Source: Actinomycetes bacterium
GTDB taxonomy: Bacteria > Actinomycetota > Actinomycetes > Actinomycetales > Cellulomonadaceae
Direction: 5' to 3'
DNA length: 11,618 bases
NCBI GenBank assembly: GCA_023460255.1
Contig: JAEWQZ010000366.1
Coordinates: 1-11,618 of the forward strand
The notes beneath the pieces were generated by a model. That model searched no databases and had not been told where the DNA came from. It was given only the letters and a program-made list of their open reading frames with translations. The translations under genes were made by a program, and so were the position numbers. Below are positions 1-7,667 of the stretch, one piece after another. Each line of letters starts with the position of its first letter. Positions within the stretch are counted from its first letter, which is position 1.

Positions 1-56
1 GCCGCCTCCCGCGTGGCGAGCCCTCGCGCGGCACGGGCCCTGGCGACGCGGTTCAC
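1..56 (-). CDS. narJ: Start of a gene in the narJ position (5' fragment)
   Basis: Only the first 18 codons are inside the window; the gene runs off the left edge. The GTG start overlaps the narH stop as GTGA (4 nt) and is preceded by a purine-rich GGGGGAGG about 4 nt upstream, which supports a translationally coupled start. The readable peptide is basic and Arg/Ala-rich (begins MNRVARARAARG) and carries no diagnostic motif. The narJ assignment rests on gene order: in narGHJI operons the gene after narH encodes the NarJ chaperone, which helps insert the Mo cofactor into NarG before membrane docking. That is family knowledge, not something seen in these residues. Confidence 0.5.
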   Translation of the reverse strand, partial: MNRVARARAARGLATREA

Positions 57-1747
57 GTGCCCTCCCCCGGCTCGGCGGGGACCGCCGGCTCGGACCGCCG
101 CGGCGGGAACATCCCCGGCGGGGCGCCCTTGCCGTCCCAGTTGAGCAGGTTCACCCGTGCCTTGCGGGTCGCCGGGTCCGCGACCGTGTCGGCGGTCTGA
201 CGCTGGGCGAGCATGTGGAAGTTCTCCACCGCGATCGGGTCGTTCAGCCCTCGCCCCGACCCCTCGCCGAACGGCCCGGAGCCGCCCATGCCGGGTCCGC
301 CGTCGTAGTCGAGCGAGCACTCGGTCGCCAGCTCCTCCAGCGAGTGGGCCTGCTCAGCGTGCGCCGTCGGGATGACGTAGCGCTCGTCGTACTTGGCGAG
401 CGCGAGCAGGCGGTACATGGCCTCCATGTCCACGGCCGACATGCCCACCGACGCGGGGATCGACGGGTCGCCGTCGCGGCCCATGGAGATGTCACGCATG
501 TACGAGCGCATGGCTGCGAGCCGGCGCAGCGCCGCGTCCACCGGCGCGACGTCACCGGCCGTGAACAGCTCGGCGAGGTACTCCACAGGGATCCGCAACG
601 CGTCGATCGCCGCGAAGAGGTTGCCGCGGTCCTCGGCGTCCTCCCCGGTCTCCCGGACCACGTCGACGACCGGGGACAGCGGCGGGATGTACCAGACCAT
701 GGGCAGCGTCCGGTACTCCGGGTGCAGCGGCAGGGCGACCTCGTACCGGTGGATCAGGGACCAGATCGGCGAGCGCCGCGCGGCGTCCACCCAGTCGCGC
801 GGGATGCCCGCAGCCTCCGCGGCACGCTGCACCTGCGGGTCGTCCGGGTCGAGGAACACCGAGCGCTGCGCCGCGAGCAGCTTGGTCTCGTCGGGCTCGC
901 TGGCCGCCTCCAGCACCCGGTCGGCGTCGTACAGGACGAGGCCGATGTACCGCAGCCGGCCGACGCACGTCTCCGAGCACACGGTCGGCAGCCCGACCTC
1001 GATCCGCGGGAAGCAGAAGGTGCACTTCTCGGCCTTGCCGGTCTTGTGGTTGAAGTAGACCTTCTTGTACGGGCAGCCCGTCACGCACTTGCGCCACCCG
1101 CGGCACGTGTCCTGGTCCACCAGGACGATGCCGTCCTCGGCCCGCTTGTAGATCGCCCCGGACGGGCACGAGGCGGCGCACGACGGGTTGAGGCAGTGCT
1201 CGCAGATCCGCGGCAGGTAGAACATGAACGTCTGCTCGAACTCGAGCCGGACCTTGTCCGAGACCTTGGCGAGCACAGGGTCCGCCTGCGTGAGCGCGGG
1301 AGCGCCGCCGAGGTCGTCGTCCCAGTTGGCGCTCCAGGAGATCTGCATGTCCTGGCCGGAGAGCAGCGACTTCGGCCGGGCGACCGGGGTGTGCTCACCG
1401 AGCGGGGCGCTGGTGAGCCGCTCGTAGTCGTAGGTCCACGGCTCGTAGTACTCGTCGATCGAGGGCTGCTTGGGGCTGGCGAAGATCGTGAACAGGTTCC
1501 TCAGCCGCCCGCCGGCCTTGAGCTGGAGGCGTCCCCGCTTGTTGAGGGTCCATCCGCCCTGCCAGCGATCCTGGTCCTCGTAGGTGCGCGGGTAGCCCTG
1601 GCCGGGCCGGGTCTCCACGTTGTTGAACCACACGTACTCGGTGCCCGTGCGGTTCGTCCACGCCTGCTTGCAGGTGACCGAGCAGGTGTGGCACCCGATG
1701 CACTTGTCGAGGTTCATCACCATCGCCATCTGGGCCATCACGCGCAT
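53..1747 (-). CDS. narH: Respiratory nitrate reductase beta subunit NarH
   Basis: Encodes a 564-residue iron-sulfur subunit that passes electrons from the membrane cytochrome b subunit (NarI) to NarG on the cytoplasmic side. Four cysteine groups are visible: C16/C19/C22/C26, C182/C185/C190/C194, C215/C221/C225 with Trp218 in place of the fourth Cys, and C242/C245/C257/C261. The Trp substitution is the family hallmark of the [3Fe-4S] cluster; the others give three [4Fe-4S] clusters. The start MRVMAQMAMVMNLDKC matches NarH N-termini. It is set by an AGGAGGTGA ribosome site 7 nt upstream, inside the end of narG, whose TGA shares one base with this ATG. The same frame stays open far upstream, but that part is a shadow of narG. 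The C-terminal tail is Gly-rich (about residues 483-499), as I recall for actinobacterial NarH. All cluster ligands are present. Confidence 0.97.
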   Translation of the reverse strand: MRVMAQMAMVMNLDKCIGCHTCSVTCKQAWTNRTGTEYVWFNNVETRPGQGYPRTYEDQDRWQGGWTLNKRGRLQLKAGGRLRNLFTIFASPKQPSIDEYYEPWTYDYERLTSAPLGEHTPVARPKSLLSGQDMQISWSANWDDDLGGAPALTQADPVLAKVSDKVRLEFEQTFMFYLPRICEHCLNPSCAASCPSGAIYKRAEDGIVLVDQDTCRGWRKCVTGCPYKKVYFNHKTGKAEKCTFCFPRIEVGLPTVCSETCVGRLRYIGLVLYDADRVLEAASEPDETKLLAAQRSVFLDPDDPQVQRAAEAAGIPRDWVDAARRSPIWSLIHRYEVALPLHPEYRTLPMVWYIPPLSPVVDVVRETGEDAEDRGNLFAAIDALRIPVEYLAELFTAGDVAPVDAALRRLAAMRSYMRDISMGRDGDPSIPASVGMSAVDMEAMYRLLALAKYDERYVIPTAHAEQAHSLEELATECSLDYDGGPGMGGSGPFGEGSGRGLNDPIAVENFHMLAQRQTADTVADPATRKARVNLLNWDGKGAPPGMFPPRRSEPAVPAEPGEGT

Positions 1748-4700
1748 CAGTACGTCACCTCCTGGCTGCGGCGGCGGACCACCGTGACCTCGTCCCGCTG
1801 GTTGCCCGTCGGGCCGAGGTAGTTGAACGCGTACGAGAGCTGGGCGTACCCGCCGATGAGGTGGCTGGGCTTGATGAGCAGCCGGGTCAGCGAGTTGTGG
1901 ATGCCGCCCCGCTTGCCGGTGGTCTCCGACCGCGGGACGTCGATGAGCCGGTCCTGCGCGTGGTGCATGTAGACGGTGCCCTCCGGCATCCGGTGCGAGA
2001 CGACGGCCCGGGCCACAACGACACCGTTGCGGTTCACGGCCTCGACCCAGTCGTTGTCGGCGATCCCCGCCTTCGCGGCGTCCTGGTCGCTCATCCAGAT
2101 CGTGGGGCCACCGCGGGACAGCGAGAGCATGAACAGGTTGTCCTGGTACTCGGAGTGGATCGACCACTTGTTGTGCGGGGTCAGGTAGCGCACGGTGACG
2201 CCCACGGCGCCGCTCGCGCCGTCGACCTCCTCGGTGTGGCCCACGGCGTTCTCGCCGAACAGCGCCGCCATGTTCAGTGGCGGCCGGAACACCGGCAGGC
2301 CCTCGCCGAGCTCGGTCATCCAGTCGTGGTCGAGGTAGAAGTGCTGGCGCCCGGTGAGCGTGTGCCAGGGCTTGAGCCGCTCGACGTTGATCGTGAACGG
2401 CGAGTACCGGCGACCCCCGTGCTCCGTCCCGGACCACTCCGGCGAGCTGATCACCGTCGTCGGTGCCGCCTGCGTGTCCGCGAAGGTGACCTGCTTGCCC
2501 TCGTGCTCGGCAGCCAGGTCCGCCAGCTGCGTCCCCGTGCGCTTCTCCAGCGTGTGGAAGCCCTGCACCGCGAGTCGCCCGTTCGTCGTGCCGGACAGCG
2601 CCAGGATCGCCTCGCAGGCGTGCACGTCACGGGTCAGCAGGGGTCGCCCCTCGACGACGCTCCCAGTGCCCTGCGCGACGCCGTTCTTGCGACCGAGGTA
2701 GGCGATCTCCTCGCCCACGTCGAACGTGACGCCCTTCGTCGTGGCACCCAGGGTGTCGAGCAGGGGCCCGAGCGTCGCCATCTTCGCGGCGATCGCCCCG
2801 TAGTCGCGTTCCACCGTGACGAGCTTCGGCATCGTCACGCCGGGGACCGGCTCGCACTCCCCCGCCTTCCAGTCGCGGACGACGCCGTGCGGGGTGGCCA
2901 GCTCGTCGGGTGTGTCGTGCGTGAGGGGCACCGCGACGACGTCGCGCCGGACGCCGAGGTGCTCCGCCGCGAGCTCGCTGAACCGACGCGCCATCCCGTG
3001 GAAGATGTCGAAGTCGGTGCGGGTCTGCCACGGCGGCGCGATCGCAGGGCTGAACGAGTTCACGAACGGGTGCATGTCCGTCGTGTTGAGGTCGTGCTTC
3101 TCGTACCACGTGGCGGCCGGCAGCACGACGTCGGAGTACACGGTCGTGCTCGTCATGCGGAAGTCGAGCGAGACGAGCAGGTCGAGCTTGCCGGTCGGCG
3201 CCTCGTCGCGCCAGACGACGTCCCGCGGGCGGGCTTCCGGGGGCGTCTGCGTCGCCCGGAGGTTCGAGTCCGTGCCCAGCAGGTGGTGCAGGAAGTACTC
3301 GTTGCCCTTCGCGGAGCTGCCGAGGAGGTTCGCCCGCCACACGGTCAGCACCCGGGGGAAGTTCTCGGGCGCGTCCGGGTCCTCGGCGGCGAAGCGCAGC
3401 CGGCCGGCCTTCAGCTCCGCGACCACGTGCTCGGGCACGGGCGCGCCCGCGGCGTCGGCCTCGTCCGCGAGGTCGAGCGGGTTCCGGTCGAACGTGGGGT
3501 ACGACGGCATCCAGCCGAGCCGGGCCGACTGCGCCACGATGTCGGCCGTCGCCTTGCCCGTCAGGTGCCCGCCGGAGCGGCCGGGCACGTGGGCCGCCAG
3601 CGTGTCCGCGCCGAACGCGTCGTAGCGGAACTGGTCGGTGTGCAGGTACCAGTAGGCGGTCTGCACCATCGTGCGCGGCGGGCGGGACCAATCGAGAGCG
3701 TTCGCGTACAGGCCGTGCCCGGTGACGGGACGGCACTTCTCCTGTCCGACGTAGTGCGCCCAGCCGCCGCCGTTGACCCCCTGGCACCCCGTCAGGGTCG
3801 TCAGCGCCAGGAACGAGCGGTAGATGGTGTCGGAGTGGAACCAGTGGTTCGTCCCGGCGCCCATGAGGATCATCGACCGCCCGCGGGACTCCTCGGCGTT
3901 CGCCGCGAACTCGCGACCGATCCGCTCGGCCTTCGCCGCGGGGACACCGGTGAACTGCTCCTGCCAGGCGGGTGTGCACGGCTGGCTCGCGTCGTCGTAC
4001 CCGGTCGGCCACTCGCCCGGCAGCCCCGGTCGCCCGACCCCGTACTGCGCCAGCAGCAGGTCGAGCACCGTGGTGACCAGGTGCCCGCCGACGCGGCGCA
4101 CCGGGACGCCTCGGCGAACCGTCGAGGCCGCGCCGTCGAGCGTGTCGAACCGCGGCAGGGTCACCTCGACCGTCTCGCCCGCCTGCGGTGCGCCGACGAC
4201 GGCGCCGCCGGCCGAGAGCATCGGCTCGACACCGTCGAGGTCCAGGTTCCACCGGCCGGCGTCCGCCTCGCCGTAGTGGTGGCCGAGCGAGCCCCCGGGC
4301 ACCACCGGTTCACCGGTCCGCGCGTCGAGCAGGACCGTCTTGAAAGCGGCGTTCGCCTCCGCCGCCGACGTCGGGCCCAGGTCCTCGGCGGTGAGGAACT
4401 TCCCGGCGACGTACGCGCCGTCGTCGGCCTCGTCGAGCCGGACGAGGAAGGGCAGGTCGGTGAACCGCCGCGCGTAGTCCGCGAAGTACCCCACCTCGCG
4501 GTCGACGTAGAACTCGCGCAGCACGACGTGCCCCATGGCCATGGCGAGCGCCCCGTCGGTGCCGGGCGCCGCGGCGAGCCACTCGTCCGCGAACTTCACG
4601 TTGTCCGCGTAGTCCGGGGAGACGACGACCACCTTCTGGCCGCGGTAGCGGGCCTCCACCATCCAGTGCGCGTCAGGCGTGCGCGTGACCGGGACGTTGG

Positions 4701-5520
4701 AGCCCCACATGATCAGGTACCCGGCGTCCCACCAGTCCCCGGACTCGGGCACGTCCGTCTGGTCCCCGAAGACCTGCGGGGAGGCCACCGGCAGGTCGGC
4801 GTACCAGTCGTAGAACGAGAGCATGGGCGCGCCGAGCAGGGCGTGGTACCGGGCCCCGGCCCCGTGCGAGACCATCGACATCGCCGGGATCGGCGAGAAC
4901 CCCGCGATCCGGTCGGGGCCGTAGCGACGGATCGTGTGCACCTGTGCCGCCGCGACGATCTCGAGCGCCTCCTCCCACGTGGCCCGGACGAGCCCGCCCT
5001 TGCCGCGCGCGGACTTGTAGCGGCGGGACGCCTCGGGGTCGTCGACGATGCTCGCCCATGCCTCGACCGGGTCACCTGTCCGCGCACGGGCCTGGCGGTA
5101 CAGCTCGAGGAGCACACCGCGCAGGTACGGGTAGCGCACCCGGGTCGGGGAGTACGTGTACCAGCTGAACGCCGCGCCCCGCGGGCAGCCGCGCGGCTCG
5201 TACTCCGGGCGGTCCGGCCCGACCGACGGGTAGTCGGTCTGCTGCGACTCCCAGGTGATGATCCCGTCCTTGACGTAGACCTTCCACGAGCACGAGCCCG
5301 TGCAGTTCACCCCGTGCGTCGAGCGCACCACCTTGTCGTGGCTCCAGCGGTCCCGGTAGAAGGTGTCCGCGTCCCGGCCGCCGACCTGGTGCAGCGTCCG
5401 CAGGTCGTCGGAGACCTCGCCCCGCCTCAGGTGCCGGCCCAGCCGCAGGATCGCGTCGGACGCGGGCCCGTCCAGCCCCGCCGCCGGTCCGGTGGCGGTG
5501 TCCGTCCCGGTCTCCGTCAT
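1747..5520 (-). CDS. narG: Respiratory nitrate reductase alpha subunit NarG
   Basis: Encodes the 1257-residue catalytic subunit that reduces nitrate to nitrite at a Mo-bis-MGD centre. The N-terminal FS0 cluster motif is intact: His69, Cys73, Cys77 and Cys112. The spacing is identical to E. coli NarG (His49/Cys53/Cys57/Cys92) with a 20-residue offset. By the same offset, Asp242 in the YADLPVASP segment is the likely Mo-ligating aspartate (E. coli Asp222). The segments QTDVPESGDW and WGSNVP.TRTPDAHW that follow are characteristic of NarG. No twin-arginine signal is seen, so this is the membrane-associated cytoplasmic Nar type and not periplasmic Nap. The ATG start has AAGGAG 6 nt upstream. The length is normal for the family and no frameshift is apparent. 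It lies 63 nt after narK and overlaps narH by 1 nt, so narK-narG-narH are probably one transcript. Confidence 0.98.
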   Translation of the reverse strand: MTETGTDTATGPAAGLDGPASDAILRLGRHLRRGEVSDDLRTLHQVGGRDADTFYRDRWSHDKVVRSTHGVNCTGSCSWKVYVKDGIITWESQQTDYPSVGPDRPEYEPRGCPRGAAFSWYTYSPTRVRYPYLRGVLLELYRQARARTGDPVEAWASIVDDPEASRRYKSARGKGGLVRATWEEALEIVAAAQVHTIRRYGPDRIAGFSPIPAMSMVSHGAGARYHALLGAPMLSFYDWYADLPVASPQVFGDQTDVPESGDWWDAGYLIMWGSNVPVTRTPDAHWMVEARYRGQKVVVVSPDYADNVKFADEWLAAAPGTDGALAMAMGHVVLREFYVDREVGYFADYARRFTDLPFLVRLDEADDGAYVAGKFLTAEDLGPTSAAEANAAFKTVLLDARTGEPVVPGGSLGHHYGEADAGRWNLDLDGVEPMLSAGGAVVGAPQAGETVEVTLPRFDTLDGAASTVRRGVPVRRVGGHLVTTVLDLLLAQYGVGRPGLPGEWPTGYDDASQPCTPAWQEQFTGVPAAKAERIGREFAANAEESRGRSMILMGAGTNHWFHSDTIYRSFLALTTLTGCQGVNGGGWAHYVGQEKCRPVTGHGLYANALDWSRPPRTMVQTAYWYLHTDQFRYDAFGADTLAAHVPGRSGGHLTGKATADIVAQSARLGWMPSYPTFDRNPLDLADEADAAGAPVPEHVVAELKAGRLRFAAEDPDAPENFPRVLTVWRANLLGSSAKGNEYFLHHLLGTDSNLRATQTPPEARPRDVVWRDEAPTGKLDLLVSLDFRMTSTTVYSDVVLPAATWYEKHDLNTTDMHPFVNSFSPAIAPPWQTRTDFDIFHGMARRFSELAAEHLGVRRDVVAVPLTHDTPDELATPHGVVRDWKAGECEPVPGVTMPKLVTVERDYGAIAAKMATLGPLLDTLGATTKGVTFDVGEEIAYLGRKNGVAQGTGSVVEGRPLLTRDVHACEAILALSGTTNGRLAVQGFHTLEKRTGTQLADLAAEHEGKQVTFADTQAAPTTVISSPEWSGTEHGGRRYSPFTINVERLKPWHTLTGRQHFYLDHDWMTELGEGLPVFRPPLNMAALFGENAVGHTEEVDGASGAVGVTVRYLTPHNKWSIHSEYQDNLFMLSLSRGGPTIWMSDQDAAKAGIADNDWVEAVNRNGVVVARAVVSHRMPEGTVYMHHAQDRLIDVPRSETTGKRGGIHNSLTRLLIKPSHLIGGYAQLSYAFNYLGPTGNQRDEVTVVRRRSQEVTY
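1755..1763 (-). promoter_or_regulatory. Strong Shine-Dalgarno of narH inside narG
   Basis: AGGAGGTGA lies 7 nt before the narH ATG, within the last codons of narG. It is a near-perfect anti-16S match. It fixes the narH start at 1747 and gives narH its own translation initiation in addition to coupling through the 1-nt TGATG overlap. Confidence 0.85.
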
Positions 5521-5554
5521 CTCGGTCTCCTTCGTGGGCGAGGTACGAGCGGGG

Positions 5555-5577
5555 CCGCCCGGCCGTGGGCCGGACGG
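5555..5577 (-). promoter_or_regulatory. GC-rich hairpin in the narK-narG gap
   Basis: CCGGCC (5559-5564) and GGCCGG (5568-5573) form a perfect 6-bp stem around a 3-nt loop. After one C/A mismatch the stem extends by three more pairs (5555-5557 with 5575-5577). It begins 7 nt beyond the narK stop and ends about 35 nt before the narG start. There is no T-run, so it looks less like a simple terminator and more like an mRNA processing, stability or partial attenuation element that could set narK:narG ratios. The structure is seen; its role is inferred. Confidence 0.45.
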
Positions 5578-5583
5578 GGGTCG

Positions 5584-6888
5584 TCAGCTGGGTCGGGGTG
5601 CTCCCGGGCGGGCGTACTGCACCCAGGCGAGCACCGTGCAGGCCGCGAAGTACACGACGCAGCCGAAGAAGAACGCCCGCGGCGAGATCGCGGACAGGGC
5701 CATCCCCACGAGGAAGGGGCCGAAGGCCGCGACGGACGCGGTGAAGCCGATGACCCCGCCGGCCTGGCGCCGGGGGAAGATCATCGGCATCTGCTTGAAG
5801 GTGCCGGCGTTGCCGATGCCCGCGAAGAAGAACACGACGAGCATCCCGACGAGGAACGGCCCGAACTGGTCCCGGGAGGTCGGGCTGAGGAAGAACGCCG
5901 TGACCAGCGTGCTCAGCGTCATCCCGACGCCGGCCACGAACGTCCACACCGCGCCGCCGAACCTGTCGCACAGCGGTCCCCAGGCCGCCCGCGTCGCCGA
6001 CCCGACGAGCGGTCCCAGGAACGCGTACTTCAGCGGGTCGGGGGCGTCCGCGAAGCTGCCGTACTCGTTCTTGATGATGAGGCCGAGCTGGGCGGCGAAG
6101 CCGGAGAAGGCGCCGAACGTCATGAGGTAGATCGCGGTCATGTACCAGGTGTGCTTCTCCCGGAAGATGTCGAGCTGCTGGCGGAAGTTCGCCTCCACCG
6201 GCACCCGCCGCAGGAACACCGCCGCGAGCACCATGCCGAGGATCACCCACGGGACGAGCACCAGGCCCGCGTTGTGCAGCCACATCTGACCGCCGTCGAT
6301 CTTCTCCTGCGGCGTGAGGGCGGTGACCCCGAGGAGGCCGAAGCCGACGACCCAGGGGGTGAGGAACTGGATGAGGCTCACCCCGAAGTTGCCCAGGCCG
6401 GCCTGGAGCCCGAGCGCGGTGCCCGCCATCCGCTTCGGGAAGAAGTAGCTCGTCGAGGGCATGAAGCCCGAGAACGCCCCGCCGCCGACGCCGGCCGCGG
6501 CGGCCAGCAGGAGCAGCACCCAGTACGGGGTGTCGACGTTGCGCACCGCGAAAGTCCAGCCGAGCATCGGCAGCAGGAGGAGGGTCGCCGAGCCGCCGAC
6601 GAGGGTCCGGGTGCCGACGATCGGCGGGAGGAACATGTAGATCAGGCGCATGAGGCCGCCCGAGAGCCCGGGCACGGCCACGAGCCAGTAGAGCTGCGCG
6701 TCGCTGAGGTCGTAGCCGATGGTCGTCAGTCGCGGCGCGATCGCGCTGACGAGGTACCAGACGCAGAAGGCCAGGGTGAGGTTGTAGGTGGTGATCCACA
6801 GCGTTCGCCAGGCGAAGCGGGAGTCCCAGTGCTCCGGGTCCTCGGGATCCCACTGCCGCAGGTCCACGCCGGGCTTGAAGATCGCCAT
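5584..6888 (-). CDS. narK: Nitrate/nitrite transporter NarK (MFS)
   Basis: Encodes a 434-residue polytopic membrane protein of the NarK/NNP branch of the major facilitator superfamily, which moves nitrate in and/or nitrite out across the cytoplasmic membrane. About 12 hydrophobic segments can be traced. The two nitrate-signature regions are present: AGLGNFGVSL (163-172) and AGIGNAGTFKQMP (356-368). Arg81 (GLMRLIYMFLPP) and Arg300 (GSATRAAWGP) are the likely counterparts of the two substrate-binding arginines of E. coli NarK (Arg89, Arg305). The start is chosen at the ATG with GGAGG 4 nt upstream, giving MAIFKPGVDLRQWDPEDPEHW. The frame stays open further upstream but there overlaps the regulator gene and is not coding. 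Whether it is an H+/nitrate symporter or a nitrate/nitrite antiporter cannot be told from sequence alone. It is the first nar gene, so substrate supply is co-expressed with the enzyme. Confidence 0.96.
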   Translation of the reverse strand: MAIFKPGVDLRQWDPEDPEHWDSRFAWRTLWITTYNLTLAFCVWYLVSAIAPRLTTIGYDLSDAQLYWLVAVPGLSGGLMRLIYMFLPPIVGTRTLVGGSATLLLLPMLGWTFAVRNVDTPYWVLLLLAAAAGVGGGAFSGFMPSTSYFFPKRMAGTALGLQAGLGNFGVSLIQFLTPWVVGFGLLGVTALTPQEKIDGGQMWLHNAGLVLVPWVILGMVLAAVFLRRVPVEANFRQQLDIFREKHTWYMTAIYLMTFGAFSGFAAQLGLIIKNEYGSFADAPDPLKYAFLGPLVGSATRAAWGPLCDRFGGAVWTFVAGVGMTLSTLVTAFFLSPTSRDQFGPFLVGMLVVFFFAGIGNAGTFKQMPMIFPRRQAGGVIGFTASVAAFGPFLVGMALSAISPRAFFFGCVVYFAACTVLAWVQYARPGAPRPS

Positions 6889-6892
6889 CGTT

Positions 6893-6897
6893 CCTCC
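6893..6897 (-). promoter_or_regulatory. Ribosome binding site of narK
   Basis: GGAGG followed by AACG and the ATG at 6888. It decides the narK start against the much longer upstream extension of the same frame. Confidence 0.8.
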
Positions 6898-6933
6898 GCA
6901 CGCCTCAAGCGGCAACGGTCCCGCCGCCATCCT

Positions 6934-6949
6934 GTCGAGTCTCGTCGAC
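6934..6949. promoter_or_regulatory. Inverted repeat upstream of narK, candidate operator
   Basis: GTCGA and TCGAC are separated by 6 nt, centred about 53 nt before the narK ATG, in the 115-nt gap between narK and the regulator gene. This is where an operator for the nar operon would be expected. No FNR/CRP-type TTGAT-N4-ATCAA site and no convincing -35/-10 pair could be found in the gap. In GC-rich DNA a 5+5 repeat can arise by chance, so confidence is low. Confidence 0.25.
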
Positions 6950-6981
6950 CGACGCCAGGGGAAGAACCCGCAACTCCCGTG

Positions 6982-6999
6982 AAAACCCTGGTCCGGGGT
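6982..6999 (-). terminator. Weak terminator-like hairpin after the regulator gene
   Basis: On the minus strand, ACCC and GGGT form a 4-bp stem with a 7-nt loop, and the stem runs directly into a TTTT stretch, just past the regulator stop at 7004. It is short, so it may be leaky or not a terminator at all. If it is leaky, the regulator could be partly cotranscribed with narK. Confidence 0.25.
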
Positions 7000-7003
7000 C
7001 GGA

Positions 7004-7606
7004 TCAGAACCCGTCGAGGTGCAGGAGGCAGTGCCGCGGGCCGACGAACGGCTCCAGGCTCTCTGCCGTGACCGGCCCGCCCTCGGCCGCGAGCACGTCG
7101 CGCGCCAGGTCGAGGTGGACCTCGCACATGAGCTCGGTGCGCTCGTGGGCGAGCGTGGCGTACGGGCACCGGCGCAGGTGCATGGTCCGCGCCGGCGCCT
7201 CGGTCTCGGGGGCGAAGCCGAGGTCGTCCAGATGCAGCTCCAACGCCGCGAGCTGCCGTGCGACCTGGGTCTGCGAGGACGCATCGGCGGTGGCACTCGC
7301 CACGCCCTCCGCGGCCCGCTCCAGGAACACCGTCCGGAACCGCTGGTCGGCCGTCGCCGCGGCCGGACGGCGGAGCAGCCGGTACCGCAGGCGGGGGCGC
7401 CCTGCCGTGCCGCGGTGCTCGGCGTCCCTGGCGACGAACCGCGCCTGGACGAGACGGTCGAGGTGCTCGCGCGCGGTGTTCGGGTGCAGGCCCGTCGCCC
7501 GCGCCACCTCGGTGACGAGGGCCGGCTCTCCGCGCTCGCGCAGGAAGCGCAGGATGGCCAGACGGCGCGCGGACGCCAGGGTTCGCCCCGTGCTCCCCGC
7601 GCTCAT
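7004..7606 (-). CDS. HTH regulator, COG2345/SufR-like, with Fe-S-type cysteines
   Basis: Encodes a 200-residue protein with an N-terminal winged helix-turn-helix (about residues 12-78; recognition region around ATGLHPNTAREHLDRL). The C-terminal part has Cys147 and Cys161 in the pattern CPYATLAHERTELMC and Cys193 near the end. This C-x13-C-x31-C layout resembles the COG2345 predicted regulators that include mycobacterial SufR. SufR uses such cysteines for an oxidant- and NO-sensitive [4Fe-4S] cluster. That cluster binding is family knowledge; here only the cysteines are visible. The ATG at 7606 has no ribosome site, and a weak -10-like AATACT ends 6 nt upstream, so the mRNA may be leaderless. 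The gene sits upstream of narK in the same direction and is divergent from the P450 gene. A plausible target is its own 61-nt promoter region and/or the nar operon (inference). ArsR- or DeoR-like annotation is an alternative. Confidence 0.85.
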   Translation of the reverse strand: MSAGSTGRTLASARRLAILRFLRERGEPALVTEVARATGLHPNTAREHLDRLVQARFVARDAEHRGTAGRPRLRYRLLRRPAAATADQRFRTVFLERAAEGVASATADASSQTQVARQLAALELHLDDLGFAPETEAPARTMHLRRCPYATLAHERTELMCEVHLDLARDVLAAEGGPVTAESLEPFVGPRHCLLHLDGF

Positions 7607-7635
7607 GGCGTGAGTATTACCGGAACTGGCGCGCG

Positions 7636-7655
7636 CCGGTGGGAGCTCCGGTGGG
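7636..7655 (+). repeat. Tandem CCGGTGGG repeat, candidate regulator binding site
   Basis: CCGGTGGG occurs at 7636-7643 and again at 7648-7655, separated by AGCT, giving a 12-bp period. It immediately precedes the P450 -10-like element, so a protein bound here would block or recruit polymerase. The neighbouring HTH regulator is the obvious candidate binder (inference). Confidence 0.4.
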
Positions 7656-7661
7656 TAGCGT
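7656..7661 (+). promoter_or_regulatory. -10-like element of a leaderless P450 transcript
   Basis: TAGCGT fits the actinobacterial TANNNT -10 consensus. It ends 6 nt before the GTG at 7668, the spacing typical when transcription starts at the first base of the start codon. The absence of a Shine-Dalgarno before this GTG agrees with a leaderless mRNA. Confidence 0.45.
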
Positions 7662-7667
7662 GGCCGG

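Larger units (their letters stand above)
7607..7667. promoter_or_regulatory. Divergent promoter region between regulator and P450
   Basis: These 61 nt must hold the promoters for both flanking genes. They contain the inverted pair ACCGG (7619-7623) / CCGGT (7636-7640), the perfect palindrome GGCGCGCGCC (7628-7637), the palindrome GGAGCTCC (7642-7649) and a CCGGTGGG direct repeat. Neither flanking gene has a Shine-Dalgarno. Each has a -10-like hexamer ending 6 nt before its start codon (AATACT at 7613-7618 on the minus strand; TAGCGT at 7656-7661 on the plus strand). Good -35 elements are not seen. Confidence 0.55.

Noticed and set aside
215..1822. Plus-strand open frame of 535 codons opposite narH
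   Set aside because: It is antisense to a complete NarH with all cluster cysteines, and its own product is compositionally biased with no motif.
1748..2437. Upstream extension of the NarH frame
   Set aside because: The extension overlaps narG in another frame. A strong ribosome site and the conserved NarH N-terminus fix the start at 1747.
1861..7071. Plus-strand open frame of 1736 codons opposite narG and narK
   Set aside because: It is antisense to two well-recognised genes. The translation is low-complexity Arg/Gly/His/Val-rich with no domain, and it spans the narK-narG gap and the narK leader. Long antisense frames are expected in very GC-rich coding DNA.
6889..7296. Upstream extension of the NarK frame into the regulator gene
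   Set aside because: GGAGG directly before the ATG at 6888 and the typical NarK N-terminus fix the start; the extension shadows the regulator.
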